Shown here: positions 17,280 through 24,907 of the stretch, piece after piece
Numbering within the stretch: the first letter of the stretch is position 1
Layout: every line of letters begins with the position of its first letter
From: Streptomyces humi
GTDB taxonomy: Bacteria; Actinomycetota; Actinomycetes; Streptomycetales; Streptomycetaceae
Assembly: GCF_001005085.2 (NCBI RefSeq)
Contig: NZ_LBMU02000048.1
Coordinates: forward strand, 62,001 to 126,000
DNA length: 64,000 bases
Direction: 5' to 3'
Translations under genes and position numbers: made by a program
Notes under the pieces: model-generated
Told to the model about the DNA's origin: nothing
What the model saw: only the letters and a program-made list of their open reading frames with translations
Databases searched by the model: none

Positions 17280-18658
17280 TGACCGACCTGACAACGCTCC
17301 TGGAGGTGGGTGGTCCTGTCGCCGCGCTCGGCGGCGGGGCTGCCTACACCCGGGCCAAGTACCCGGCGGTCTACTGGTCCGCAGTCGGCGGCCCGATATC
17401 CACGGTCCGCCTGCTCAGCTCGTACGGCTCCGTCATGGAAGCCTGCGGCCTGATCGTCGCGCCCTCCCGGCTGCGGGTCCTCGCCGTCAAGGCCACCACC
17501 CGGCGGCAGGTCCGGCCGGTCCCGCCCCGCCGGGGCATTCTCCGTCCCACCTCGACCGGGCTGCGGCTTCGGCTCCGGCTTGCTCCTGGGCAGGAGCCCG
17601 CCGACCTCGCCGCTTCGGCCGAACGCCTGCGGCACGCATGGGGAGTTCACGCCGTCTACGTCACCACCGTAAAGCCCGGTGTCGTCGAACTGCGGCTTGT
17701 CGGGTACGACGTGCTGCGCCGCGTCCGGATGCCCCGCAAGACTGGGGGCGGCTTCCTGAAGGTGCCGGTGGCGCTGCGCGAGGACGCCATGCCCTTCGTC
17801 CGCGACTACCGCACCGTTCCCCACCAACTCACCCTTGGCGCGACCCTGTCCGGCAAATCCATGTACCTGCGCCACCTCATTTCCGGACTCGCCCGTCAGG
17901 ACGGTGTCGCGCTCGTCGGAATCGACTGCAAGCGGGGCGTCGAACTGGCGCCCTTCACCGCCCGCCTCTCCGCCCTCGCCACCGACCCGGACGAAGCGGC
18001 CGAGCTGCTCCCCGTGCTGGTCAAGGAAATGGAGGACCGATACGACCTGATCAAGGCCCGGCAGGGCATCGCGCCCAGCACCCCGGACGAGGAGATCACC
18101 TCTGACATCTGGGGCCTGCCCGAGAGCGAACGCCCTGTGCCCATCGTGCTGTTCGTCGACGAGGTGGCCGAACTCTTCCTCACCGCCACCCGCAAGGACG
18201 AGGAAAGGCGGGACGAGATGGTCACCCAGCTCATCCGCCTCGCCCAGCTCGGCCGCGCCGCCGGCATCTACCTGGAGGTGTGCGGGCAGCGCTTCGGCGC
18301 CGAACTCGGCAAGGGCGCCACCATGCTCCGTGCCCAGCTCACCGGCCGCGTCTGCCACCGCGTCAACGACGAAGCCTCCGCCAAGATGGCCCTCGGCGAC
18401 ATCGCCCCCGAAGCCGTCCACGCCGCTTGCGCCATCGCCCCCGAGCTGCCGGGTCTCGCCGTCGCGGGCGACACCTCCGGCGGCTGGTCCCGCATCCGCA
18501 CCCCCTACCTCTCCCTCGCCGACGCCGCCGCCATCTGCCAGGACACGGCCGACCTGGTCCCCGACGTCCCCGCCCTCAAGCCGTTCCGGGCCTCCGTGCC
18601 GGTGCACCCGGTCGAGCCTCCGGCCCCGGTCGTCCGGCCGCGCCCGGTGACGGACTGA
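17279..18658 (+). CDS. tra: FtsK/SpoIIIE-type DNA transfer protein Tra
   Basis: 459 residues from ATG 17279, overlapping the preceding stop. The ATPase core has Walker A GATLSGKSM (near residue 190), GIDCKRGVEL, Walker B IVLFVDEVAEL (near 293) and a C-terminal CHRVNDEASAKMALGD region. Such proteins translocate double-stranded DNA between mycelial cells and are the only protein strictly required for conjugation in Streptomyces. One hydrophobic N-terminal stretch may anchor it to the membrane. It is the first transfer gene of a rightward operon; spread genes follow. Length is normal for the family. Confidence 0.85.
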   Translation: MTDLTTLLEVGGPVAALGGGAAYTRAKYPAVYWSAVGGPISTVRLLSSYGSVMEACGLIVAPSRLRVLAVKATTRRQVRPVPPRRGILRPTSTGLRLRLRLAPGQEPADLAASAERLRHAWGVHAVYVTTVKPGVVELRLVGYDVLRRVRMPRKTGGGFLKVPVALREDAMPFVRDYRTVPHQLTLGATLSGKSMYLRHLISGLARQDGVALVGIDCKRGVELAPFTARLSALATDPDEAAELLPVLVKEMEDRYDLIKARQGIAPSTPDEEITSDIWGLPESERPVPIVLFVDEVAELFLTATRKDEERRDEMVTQLIRLAQLGRAAGIYLEVCGQRFGAELGKGATMLRAQLTGRVCHRVNDEASAKMALGDIAPEAVHAACAIAPELPGLAVAGDTSGGWSRIRTPYLSLADAAAICQDTADLVPDVPALKPFRASVPVHPVEPPAPVVRPRPVTD

Positions 18659-18746
18659 CCGTCGTTCCTTCCTCGCATCGGTCGGCGTGACCGTCTCGCG
18701 CCAAGTCCCTACCTCTCCCATGCCCGAAACCGAAAGGAGCCGGACC

Positions 18747-19379
18747 GTGCGCGTCCACCTCGGCCGTGTCGACGCGGTGTTGGTTCAGGCGCTCATCGCT
18801 GCCGCGCTGTCCTTCGCCCACCTCCATGACGTAGCCATGGCGGCCGGACAGGACGGGTGGAAAGCCTGGGCGTATCCGATCAGCGTCGACCTGCTGCTTG
18901 TCGCCGCATGGCGTCGACTCCGCTCCGGTACGACCAAGGCGGCGGCCTGGTGCTGGTTCGTCATCGCCCTCGCCGCGTCCCTCGGCGCGAACGTCGCCAC
19001 CGCCGGCCTCCTCGACCTGGACGACGTCCCCGCCTGGCTGCGGATCCTCGTCGCTGGTTGGCCCGCCGTCGCCTTCCTCGGCGGCACCCTCCTCGCCCAC
19101 TCGCCGCCGAAAGCGGCCACCGACGAGATCAGCGCTGACGTCATCGAGGACCAGGAGCAGGAGCCCGAAGCCACACCCGCCACACCTGTCCAACCCACCA
19201 GCGAGGCGCTGCCGGAACGCCCGCCCGTTCCGGTCCCGGCCGCCCTGGTCGACCACGCCCGAAAGGTCGCCTCCGAACACCACACCCGCACCGGCACCCC
19301 GATCGACACCCCGACTCTCCGTGCCCGTCTCGGCGTCCCGACGCCCATGGCCGAAGCCATCGCCGCCCAACTGACCTGA
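18747..19379 (+). CDS. DUF2637/SpdB-type membrane spread protein
   Basis: 210 residues. GTG 18747 was chosen for the AAAGGAG 8 bases upstream; a GTG at 18687 is in frame but has no such site. Four hydrophobic segments lie in residues 10-115 (AVLVQALIAAALSFAHLHDV, WAYPISVDLLLVAAW, AAAWCWFVIALAASLGANV, VAGWPAVAFLGGTLLAH). They are followed by an acidic, Pro-rich linker and a C-terminal helix-turn-helix-like stretch (HTRTGTPIDTPTLRARLGVP). Spd proteins help plasmids and AICEs migrate through the recipient mycelium. The position after tra supports this. Confidence 0.8.
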   Translation: MRVHLGRVDAVLVQALIAAALSFAHLHDVAMAAGQDGWKAWAYPISVDLLLVAAWRRLRSGTTKAAAWCWFVIALAASLGANVATAGLLDLDDVPAWLRILVAGWPAVAFLGGTLLAHSPPKAATDEISADVIEDQEQEPEATPATPVQPTSEALPERPPVPVPAALVDHARKVASEHHTRTGTPIDTPTLRARLGVPTPMAEAIAAQLT

Positions 19380-19391
19380 CCAGGAGGAACC

Positions 19392-19574
19392 ATGCCGCTC
19401 TGCTTCAACACGGTCGCCGACTACCTCGAAGCGGCCCGCCAGATGGCCGACGCCGGGCGCCCGACGTTGGCCCGGCTCCTCGCAGAAGAGGCCGCCGATC
19501 GCATGTCGGACGCTGCCGAAGCGGCCCGGACCCTGAACGAATTCCCCGGCTCCAGCCTGCGACAGGAGGACTGA
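19392..19574 (+). CDS. Small AICE protein, unknown
   Basis: 60 residues from ATG 19392, with AGGAGG 5 bases upstream, one of the best ribosome binding sites in the operon. The sequence is almost wholly helical and Ala-rich (TVADYLEAARQMADAGRP, LLAEEAADRMSDAAEAAR). It may form a small helical bundle or bind a partner. It lies 12 bases after the SpdB-like gene and 2 bases before the next, so it is part of the transfer operon. No function is known to me. Confidence 0.7.
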   Translation: MPLCFNTVADYLEAARQMADAGRPTLARLLAEEAADRMSDAAEAARTLNEFPGSSLRQED

Positions 19575-19576
19575 CC

Positions 19577-19768
19577 GTGACAGCCAACCGTCGCTTCCGC
19601 AGCGTCATCCGTATCGGCCCCGTGCAGGTCGGCACTGCCTACGACGATCGTGGCCGCGAGAAGCACACCGCCGCCTGCACTGCCCCGCGCTGCGGCTTCT
19701 CCGCCGACTACGACAGCCGGGCCGCCGCCGAACTCGCCGCCCGCACCCACCGCTGCCCCGTCCGCTGA
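19577..19768 (+). CDS. Mobile element transfer protein (small, two-Cys)
   Basis: 63 residues from GTG 19577, starting VTANRRFRSVIRIGPVQVGT. A CTAPRCGF pair and a later Cys-Pro near the C-terminus (RTHRCPVR) suggest a small metal-binding fold. I recognise the sequence type as the mobile element transfer protein found in nearly all Streptomyces AICEs between the spd genes. GGAGG lies immediately upstream, inside the previous gene's end, so the two are coupled. The role in spreading is inferred from its constant neighbourhood. Confidence 0.75.
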   Translation: MTANRRFRSVIRIGPVQVGTAYDDRGREKHTAACTAPRCGFSADYDSRAAAELAARTHRCPVR

Positions 19769-19784
19769 AGGGACCCCGAACACC

Positions 19785-19979
19785 GTGACCGTGAGTCTGC
19801 CGCTGGTTGTCGTACTCGGCTTCTTCGCCTGGGGCGCCGTCAGGTTCCTGGGCGTCCGTGCCTGGGTCGTCGTCCTGGTCGCCCTCTTCGGCTTCTGGCT
19901 CTCCCACACCTTCCTGGCACCCGCCATCGAGACCGGTACGCGCTCCGGCGTGGACGTCATAAACGGCTCACATACCTAG
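19785..19979 (+). CDS. Small hydrophobic spread protein (SpdC-like)
   Basis: 64 residues from GTG 19785 (an in-frame GTG also at 19791), with GAAGGGA upstream. Two membrane helices (LPLLVVVLGFFAWGAV-type segment and VVVLVALFGFWLSHTFLA) occupy most of the protein. Size, hydrophobicity and place between the transfer protein and SpdD match the SpdA/SpdC-type proteins of pSAM2-like elements, which are thought to form pores or channels for intramycelial spread. Its last codons run into the operator at 19971-19990. Confidence 0.7.
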   Translation: MTVSLPLVVVLGFFAWGAVRFLGVRAWVVVLVALFGFWLSHTFLAPAIETGTRSGVDVINGSHT

Positions 19980-19990
19980 ACGAGTAGATA
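19976..19990. promoter_or_regulatory. Kor-type operator candidate before spdD/rep
   Basis: CTAGACGAGTAGATA, sharing the exact 14-mer TAGACGAGTAGATA with 16898-16911. It lies between the SpdC-like stop and the spdD ribosome binding site, so a second regulated promoter could serve spdD-rep-xis-int. Confidence 0.55.
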
Positions 19991-20004
19991 AGGAGAACCT
20001 AGCC

Positions 20005-20253
20005 GTGTTTCTGCCCAAGTACCCCGACAGTCCCACTCCACCGCCCGCGCACCCCCACGCACCGACCGACCCAGCCCCCGCCCGGCGCTCCGGGCTCCCG
20101 GCCGTCTCCGTCAGTACCGGCGCCGTCGTCGCCGTGCTCACGGGTGGCGTGGTCCTCACCGCGCTCCTGACCGCCGTCGCCGTCTCGGCCATCTCGGTGG
20201 CCATCGCCGCCGTGGTCCTGCGCTCCCTGCTGCGCGAGCACAACCGGCGCTGA
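20005..20253 (+). CDS. spdD: SpdD-like spread protein
   Basis: 82 residues from GTG 20005, with AAGGAG 9 bases upstream. The first 30 residues are Pro-rich (SPTPPPAHPHAPTDPAPARR). A long hydrophobic stretch then covers residues 34-72 (VSTGAVVAVLTGGVVLTALL continuing to VAIAAVVL), and the tail is basic (LLREHNRR). This is the layout of SpdD proteins of Streptomyces plasmids. It starts the second half of the operon, directly after the operator candidate, and precedes rep by 96 bases. Confidence 0.75.
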   Translation: MFLPKYPDSPTPPPAHPHAPTDPAPARRSGLPAVSVSTGAVVAVLTGGVVLTALLTAVAVSAISVAIAAVVLRSLLREHNRR

Positions 20254-20349
20254 TCCCGCACCGACCCCTGGGGCGGCCACGACACCGCCAAGCATCCGGC
20301 CGCCCCGGGGCCCATCACTCCTGACCAATCCCGTCAGAAGGAGACAGCC

Positions 20350-21696
20350 ATCTTCACCCGCACCACCCCGCCCCCGCTCCCGGAACTCACCAGGCTGGCC
20401 CAGTACGGCACCCTGCCGGGCATCCTCCAACAACTCTCCGGCCTCGGCGGCTGCACCAACCCAATCCGCCTCGACGGCCACCGCACCGAATACGACCTCG
20501 ACACCACGACGGGCGAAATCGGCCGTGTGCTCCAGCACCTCGACTCGTCGGCCCTCCCGGCCGGCCAACTCCTCGTCCGCTGCAACAACCGCCGTACCAC
20601 CCGCTGCGCGGCCTGCGCGGAGGTCTACCGCCGCGACACCTTCCAGCTGATCACCGCCGGGCTCCGGGGCGGCAAGGGCACCCCCGAACACGTCGCCGTC
20701 CACCCTCGCGTCTTCGCCACCTTCACCGCACCCGGCTTCGGCCCCGTCCACAACCGCCGCACCGACGGCCGCGCCTGCCGCTGCGGCGCCCACCACGACC
20801 CAGACGACGACGCCCTCGGCACCCCGCTCGACCCGGACACCTACGACTACGAAGCGGCCGTGCTCTGGAACGCCCACGCGGGCGCCCTCTGGCGGCGCTT
20901 CTCGATCTACCTCCGCCGGGAGGTCGCTAAGCGCGCGGGCCTCTCTCAGCGACGCCTACGGGACCACGCCCGCGTCTCCTTCGCCAAGGTCGCCGAGTAC
21001 CAAAAGCGCGGTGCCGTCCACTTCCACGCCGTCATCCGTCTCGACGGCCCGCAAGGCGGAGACACCCCGCCCCCGCCCTGGGCCACAGCCGAACTCCTCA
21101 CCGACGCCATCCAGGCCGCTGCCTCCAAGGTCCGCGTGGACGGCCCGACCCTCGGCGACCGCGCCCACACCTTCGCCTTCGGCCGCCAACTCGACGTCCG
21201 CACCATCCGATCTCGCGATTTCAGCGACGGCCAGGAGCTCACTGAACGCGCCGTAGCGGCCTACATCGCCAAGTACGCCACCAAGGGCGCCGAGACAGCC
21301 ACAGGGGCTCTCGACCGCCCGCTGAAGTTCGCCGCCGAACTCGCCCAGCTCGACATCAGCGACCACGCCCGCCGCCTCATCCGAACCGCCTGGACCCTCG
21401 GCGCCCGCAAAGACCTCGAACACCTCCGCCTGCGCGCCTGGGCCCACATGCTCGGCTTCCGCGGCCACTTCTCCACGAAGTCCCGCCGCTACTCCACCAC
21501 CCTCGGCGCCCTCCGCGACGCCCGCGCCGAATGGCGCCGAGCACAAGTGGCAGCGGCCAACAGCCCCGCGACCACCGAGACGACCCACGTCCTCGCGCAC
21601 TGGGTCTTCGCCGGCACCGGCCTCAGCGCCGCTGAGACCTGGCTCGCCGCATCCCTCGAACCAGCCCTCGGAACGGAAGGGGAACCCACCGCATGA
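20350..21696 (+). CDS. repSA: RepSA-like replication initiator with apparent ATC start
   Basis: 448 residues if translation starts at ATC 20350. An ideal AGAAGGAG ends 6 bases before this ATC, and homologous-looking sequence (GGCTNPIRLDGHRTEYDLD) precedes the first GTG in frame (20527). No ATG, GTG, TTG or CTG exists in frame between the spdD stop and 20350; the next is a CTG at 20395 without a binding site. The protein has paired Cys motifs (CNNRRTTRCAACAEVY, RACRCGAHH) and VFATFTAPGFGPVHNRR, VHFHAVIRLDG and YIAKYATKGAE, typical of RepSA initiators used for rolling-circle replication of excised AICEs. It overlaps xis by 4 bases. Confidence 0.8.
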   Translation: MFTRTTPPPLPELTRLAQYGTLPGILQQLSGLGGCTNPIRLDGHRTEYDLDTTTGEIGRVLQHLDSSALPAGQLLVRCNNRRTTRCAACAEVYRRDTFQLITAGLRGGKGTPEHVAVHPRVFATFTAPGFGPVHNRRTDGRACRCGAHHDPDDDALGTPLDPDTYDYEAAVLWNAHAGALWRRFSIYLRREVAKRAGLSQRRLRDHARVSFAKVAEYQKRGAVHFHAVIRLDGPQGGDTPPPPWATAELLTDAIQAAASKVRVDGPTLGDRAHTFAFGRQLDVRTIRSRDFSDGQELTERAVAAYIAKYATKGAETATGALDRPLKFAAELAQLDISDHARRLIRTAWTLGARKDLEHLRLRAWAHMLGFRGHFSTKSRRYSTTLGALRDARAEWRRAQVAAANSPATTETTHVLAHWVFAGTGLSAAETWLAASLEPALGTEGEPTA

Positions 21697-21905
21697 CCGA
21701 CCGCTACCTGTCCGTCGACCAGGTCGCCGAACTGCTCGGGACGACCGCGCGCTTCCCTCGGCGGCTGATCGAGGAGCGGCGCATCCGGTACGTGAAGGTC
21801 GGCCGGCACGTACGCATCCCGGAGAGCGCCGTCTACGAGTTCGTCCAATCCCGCACGGTGGAGCCGCTCAGGCGCCCCCGTACTGGCTTCAGGAGGGCCG
21901 CCTGA
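21693..21905 (+). CDS. xis: Excisionase, MerR-like helix-turn-helix
   Basis: 70 residues from ATG 21693, overlapping the rep stop (ATGA), and its own stop overlaps the int start (TGATG). A single winged helix-turn-helix is evident (YLSVDQVAELLGTTARFPRR, IRYVKVGRHVRIPESAVYEF). Small proteins of this type direct the integrase towards excision. Translational coupling of rep, xis and int is characteristic of pSAM2-like elements. Confidence 0.88.
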   Translation: MTDRYLSVDQVAELLGTTARFPRRLIEERRIRYVKVGRHVRIPESAVYEFVQSRTVEPLRRPRTGFRRAA

Positions 21906-23074
21906 TGGCCAACAACAAGGGTAGGCGCCGCCGCTTCGGCGCGATCAGACGGCTTCCTTCCGGTCGGTATCAGGCGCGCTATCCGGGTCCTGACGGCGTG
22001 ATGCGTCCGGCTCCGATCACGTTCGAGACGACAGCGGACGCAGACGACTGGCTCGCCGAGAAACAGACGGAGATCCGCCGGGGCGAGTGGCGTGATCCCG
22101 AGGCGGGCGCGGTGAGCTTTCGGGCCTACGCCGACAAGTGGGTCGAGGAACGGGAGATCGCGCCCCTCACCCGCGACCTGTACCGCTACCTCCTCGACAA
22201 GCACCTGTTCGCCTTCGCCGAGTCGGACTTGGACGAGATCACAGCTCCGCGCGTGCGTGAGTGGCGGGCCGATCGACTGCGGACCGCGAACGCCAGGACG
22301 ATGACGGCCAAGGCGTACCGGCTCCTCAAGGCCATCATGGAGACGGCCGTGGACGACGAGTTGATCACGCGCAATCCGTGCCGGATCAAGGGCGCCGGTA
22401 AGGAGAAGGCGGCTGAGCGGCGCATCGCTACCGTCGCCCAGGTCGACGCACTCGCCAACGCCGTAGGGATGCGCTGGCGGCTCATGGTCTACCTCGGTGC
22501 TTACGGTCCGATGCGGCCGGAAGAGCTGGCCGGCCTCCGCCGTCGGGATGTCGACCTCGACAACCTGCGCGTTCGCGTTCGCCTCGCCGAGCCGGAGCGG
22601 ATGAACGGGCGGCGCGTGCAGGGCGACACCAAGTCCGAGGCCGGAACCCGGACTGTGATTCTTCCCGCGTTCCTCCACCGGGAGCTCCGCTGGCATCTGC
22701 AGAGCTACGCCGAGTCGGGCCCCAATGGGCTGCTCTTCGTCGGCGAGAAGGGCGCTCCCTTCCGGCGTAGCACCTTCGGGCGGAGGTGGCGGAAGGCGCG
22801 GGAGATCGTCGGCATGCCTGAGGGGTTCCGGTTCTACGATCTCCGGCACACGGGACACACGCTGTCCACGCGTTCCGGCGCCACGCTCAAGGACACCATG
22901 GTCCGGGCCGGACAGTCCTCCGAGAAGGCGGCGCTGATCTACCAGCACTCCGACGACGAGCGGCAAGAGGAGGTAGCCGCAGGGCTGGACGCCACGGTCC
23001 GTAAGGCACGGGCCGCTGCCGCGCAGAGGGCGCCCGGCAAGCCTTCTGGCACGAATCTGGCACGCGGCAACTGA
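21905..23074 (+). CDS. int: Tyrosine site-specific integrase
   Basis: 389 residues from ATG 21905. A basic N-terminal arm-binding part (MANNKGRRRRFGAIRRLPSG) is followed by a core-binding SAM-like domain (residues 75-160) and the catalytic domain (175-370). Catalytic motifs are Arg in GPMRPEELAGLRRRD, FYDLRHTGHTLS and the nucleophile Tyr in LIYQHSDDE. The gene ends 50 bases before the tRNA whose 3' end is the att site, the usual place. Type A arm repeats lie at its very end (23045-23064). The truncated integrase at 6621 is a close relative, so the two elements used the same target. Confidence 0.92.
   Translation: MANNKGRRRRFGAIRRLPSGRYQARYPGPDGVMRPAPITFETTADADDWLAEKQTEIRRGEWRDPEAGAVSFRAYADKWVEEREIAPLTRDLYRYLLDKHLFAFAESDLDEITAPRVREWRADRLRTANARTMTAKAYRLLKAIMETAVDDELITRNPCRIKGAGKEKAAERRIATVAQVDALANAVGMRWRLMVYLGAYGPMRPEELAGLRRRDVDLDNLRVRVRLAEPERMNGRRVQGDTKSEAGTRTVILPAFLHRELRWHLQSYAESGPNGLLFVGEKGAPFRRSTFGRRWRKAREIVGMPEGFRFYDLRHTGHTLSTRSGATLKDTMVRAGQSSEKAALIYQHSDDERQEEVAAGLDATVRKARAAAAQRAPGKPSGTNLARGN
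23045..23064. repeat. Arm-type repeat, type A (right end)
   Basis: TCTGGCAC-GAA-TCTGGCACG inside the last codons of int. It matches 7887-7906 at the left end in sequence and in 11-base spacing. Confidence 0.6.
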
Positions 23075-23091
23075 TCACGATGGACAGCAAA

Positions 23092-23118
23092 AAGGCCCGG
23101 GTCTTTGACCTGGGCCTT
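23092..23118. terminator. Hairpin between int and tRNA-Gly
   Basis: AAGGCCCGGGTC-TTT-GACCTGGGCCTT, a near-perfect 12-bp stem. It sits between two convergent genes and probably stops both int and tRNA transcription. Confidence 0.7.
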
Positions 23119-23123
23119 CTCCG

Positions 23124-23197
23124 TGGAGCGGGTGACGAGAATCGAACTCGCGCTCTCAGCTTGGGAAGCTGATGTTCTACCATTAAACTACACCCGC
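23124..23197 (-). tRNA. tRNA-Gly (anticodon CCC)
   Basis: 74 bases including encoded CCA. Acceptor GCGGGTG pairs with CACCCGC, D arm GTT...AAC, anticodon stem TCAGC/GCTGA with loop TTCCCAA, and T stem GCGAG/CTCGT with loop TTCGATT. The 3' 47 bases serve as the right att site, and the element restores the complete gene. Confidence 0.95.
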
Positions 23198-23470
23198 GTA
23201 GAGACCGACCGGAGTCGGTGTCTGAACGCTCGCTCACTCTACCTCATGACGGACCCCCGGTGCTCGGACCACGGGGTCCGTGTCTGTTTCCGGGCATGGG
23301 ATCCCGCTGCGGGGGAACGGAGTTGGGGCGTACGGTGGAGGCGTGGGAGAGGGTCCGGGCAGGGTCGGAGTGCCGCCTGGAGAGCCATCCCTTTGATCCC
23401 GTAATGTGGCTTTCCGTCGTCACGGCAGTTGGCCCGACGCGGCTCCTGGGGAAGGGAATCAAGGGACTTG

Positions 23471-23638
23471 ATGGAACGCACCGTCGTCCGCTGTGCCGAA
23501 GGGCACGTGTTCAGCACCACTTCGTTCCCGATGCAGCAGGCCGAGCGGCTCGGCCCCGGTCGGCTCGTCCGGTGCCCCAAGTGCGCCCGGCTGCGTAGCG
23601 CCGTACCGGTCGCGCTGGAAACGCTCGAAAGGCAGTAG
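23471..23638 (+). CDS. Small zinc-ribbon-like protein
   Basis: 55 residues from ATG 23471, with AAGGGA 5 bases upstream; an upstream in-frame ATG at 23429 is less likely. Single Cys in VVRCAEGHVF and a CPKC motif near residue 37 suggest a small zinc-binding knuckle. I recognise it as a short conserved Streptomyces protein, often near dcd, of unknown function. It is the first gene on the chromosome side of the tRNA, about 270 bases away; the gap shows no other gene. Confidence 0.65.
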   Translation: MERTVVRCAEGHVFSTTSFPMQQAERLGPGRLVRCPKCARLRSAVPVALETLERQ

Positions 23639-23722
23639 CGGCACCGGCGAAGCCGCGACAACTCGGGCGCGTGGACTCGTGGTGGTTTTCACGGGTCCGC
23701 GCGCCTTGCGTATCCTCGGGGC

Positions 23723-24298
23723 GTGCTTCTCTCAGACAAGGACATCCGGGCCGAGATCGACGCCGGGCGAGTACGGATCGATCCCTACGACGAATCCATG
23801 GTTCAGCCGTCGAGCATCGACGTCCGGCTGGACCGGTTCTTCCGGGTGTTCGAGAACCACCGGTACCCGCACATCGACCCCTCCGTGGAACAGCCGGACC
23901 TCACCCGGCTCGTGGAGCCCGAGGGCGACGAACCCTTCATCCTCCACCCCGGCGAGTTCGTGCTGGCCTCGACGTACGAGGTCATCACCCTCCCCGACGA
24001 CCTCGCGTCCCGGTTGGAGGGGAAGTCCTCGCTGGGGCGGCTCGGACTCGTCACCCACTCCACCGCCGGGTTCATCGACCCGGGGTTCAGCGGGCACGTC
24101 ACCCTCGAGCTGTCCAACCTCGCCACCCTCCCCATCAAGCTCTGGCCGGGCATGAAGATCGGGCAGCTGTGCATGTTCCGGCTCTCCTCCCCCGCCGAGC
24201 ACTCCTACGGCAGTGAGCGCTACGGCTCCCGTTACCAGGGGCAGCGCGGGCCCACCGCCTCTCGCTCCTACCTCAATTTCCATCGGACGCAGGTGTGA
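23723..24298 (+). CDS. dcd: dCTP deaminase
   Basis: 191 residues from GTG 23723. Typical sequence: MLLSDKDIRAEIDAGRV, MVQPSSIDVRLD, EGKSSLGRLGLVTHSTAGFI and LELSNLATLPI. The Glu in TLELSN and the Ser/Arg of GKSSLGR are active-site positions in this family. It deaminates dCTP to dUTP for dTTP synthesis; several actinobacterial members also hydrolyse dUTP to dUMP, which cannot be decided here. Length is normal. It is 10 bases upstream of a phosphoribosyltransferase, so a nucleotide-metabolism operon is likely. Confidence 0.93.
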   Translation: MLLSDKDIRAEIDAGRVRIDPYDESMVQPSSIDVRLDRFFRVFENHRYPHIDPSVEQPDLTRLVEPEGDEPFILHPGEFVLASTYEVITLPDDLASRLEGKSSLGRLGLVTHSTAGFIDPGFSGHVTLELSNLATLPIKLWPGMKIGQLCMFRLSSPAEHSYGSERYGSRYQGQRGPTASRSYLNFHRTQV

Positions 24299-24308
24299 GG
24301 GACCGGAC

Positions 24309-24827
24309 ATGAGCAGCAGTGGTCCCGTACGGGAGAACCTGACCTACGAGCGGTTCGGTGTCGCCGTGCGCGAGCTCGCCCAGACCATCGCCGACGACGG
24401 CTTCGAGCCCGACATAGTGCTGAGCATCGCCCGTGGCGGGGTCTTCGTGGCCGGCGGGCTCGCCTACGCCCTGGACTGCAAGAACCTGCACCTGGTCAAC
24501 GTCGAGTTCTACACCGGGGTGGGGACGACGCTCGAGATGCCCGTCATGCTCGCGCCCGTCCCCAACGTCATCGACTTCAGCGACAAGAAGGTCCTGATCA
24601 CCGACGACGTCGCCGACACCGGCAAGACGCTGAAGCTCGTCCGGGACTTCTGCCTCGACACGGTCGCCGAGGTCCGCTCCGCCGTCATCTACGAGAAGTC
24701 CCACTCCCTCGTGAAGTGCGAGTACGTGTGGAAGCGGACCGACGACTGGATCAACTTCCCGTGGAGTGTGCTGCCTCCCGTGCACAGGTCGGGTGAGGCG
24801 CTCCGGGAGAACACGGAAGCGATCTGA
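24309..24827 (+). CDS. Phosphoribosyltransferase family protein
   Basis: 172 residues from ATG 24309. The PRPP-binding loop VLITDDVADTGKTL is clear near residue 98, and the upstream IARGGVFVAGGLAYAL is the usual first motif of type I phosphoribosyltransferases, of the Gpt/xanthine type rather than pyrimidine. The base substrate is not obvious. Ten bases after dcd, which suggests co-transcription and a role in purine or nucleotide salvage. A strong hairpin follows the gene. Confidence 0.85.
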   Translation: MSSSGPVRENLTYERFGVAVRELAQTIADDGFEPDIVLSIARGGVFVAGGLAYALDCKNLHLVNVEFYTGVGTTLEMPVMLAPVPNVIDFSDKKVLITDDVADTGKTLKLVRDFCLDTVAEVRSAVIYEKSHSLVKCEYVWKRTDDWINFPWSVLPPVHRSGEALRENTEAI

Positions 24828-24864
24828 CCTGCGGTCTCCGTGTTTCCGACCGGACAGGGGAGCC

Positions 24865-24900
24865 GAGCGGCCCCTGACCTGGTCGGGTCAGGGGCCGCTC
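24865..24900. terminator. Terminator after dcd operon
   Basis: GAGCGGCCCCTGACC-TGGTCG-GGTCAGGGGCCGCTC, a perfect 15-bp stem between convergent genes, without a T tract as is usual in Streptomyces. Confidence 0.8.
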
Positions 24901-24907
24901 CGGCCGG

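Larger units (their letters stand above)
7735..23170. mobile_element. pSAM2-type integrative and conjugative element (AICE) in tRNA-Gly(CCC)
   Basis: About 15.4 kb between perfect 47-bp direct repeats. The core module is complete and in the usual order: Nudix, GntR repressor, activator-like gene, FtsK-type Tra, Spd proteins, replication initiator, excisionase, integrase next to the tRNA. Cargo at the left end includes two small membrane proteins, a DUF6928-like gene, the nuclease-NACHT gene and an anti-sigma-like ATPase. The intact att pair, Xis and Int suggest that it may still excise. Confidence 0.85.
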
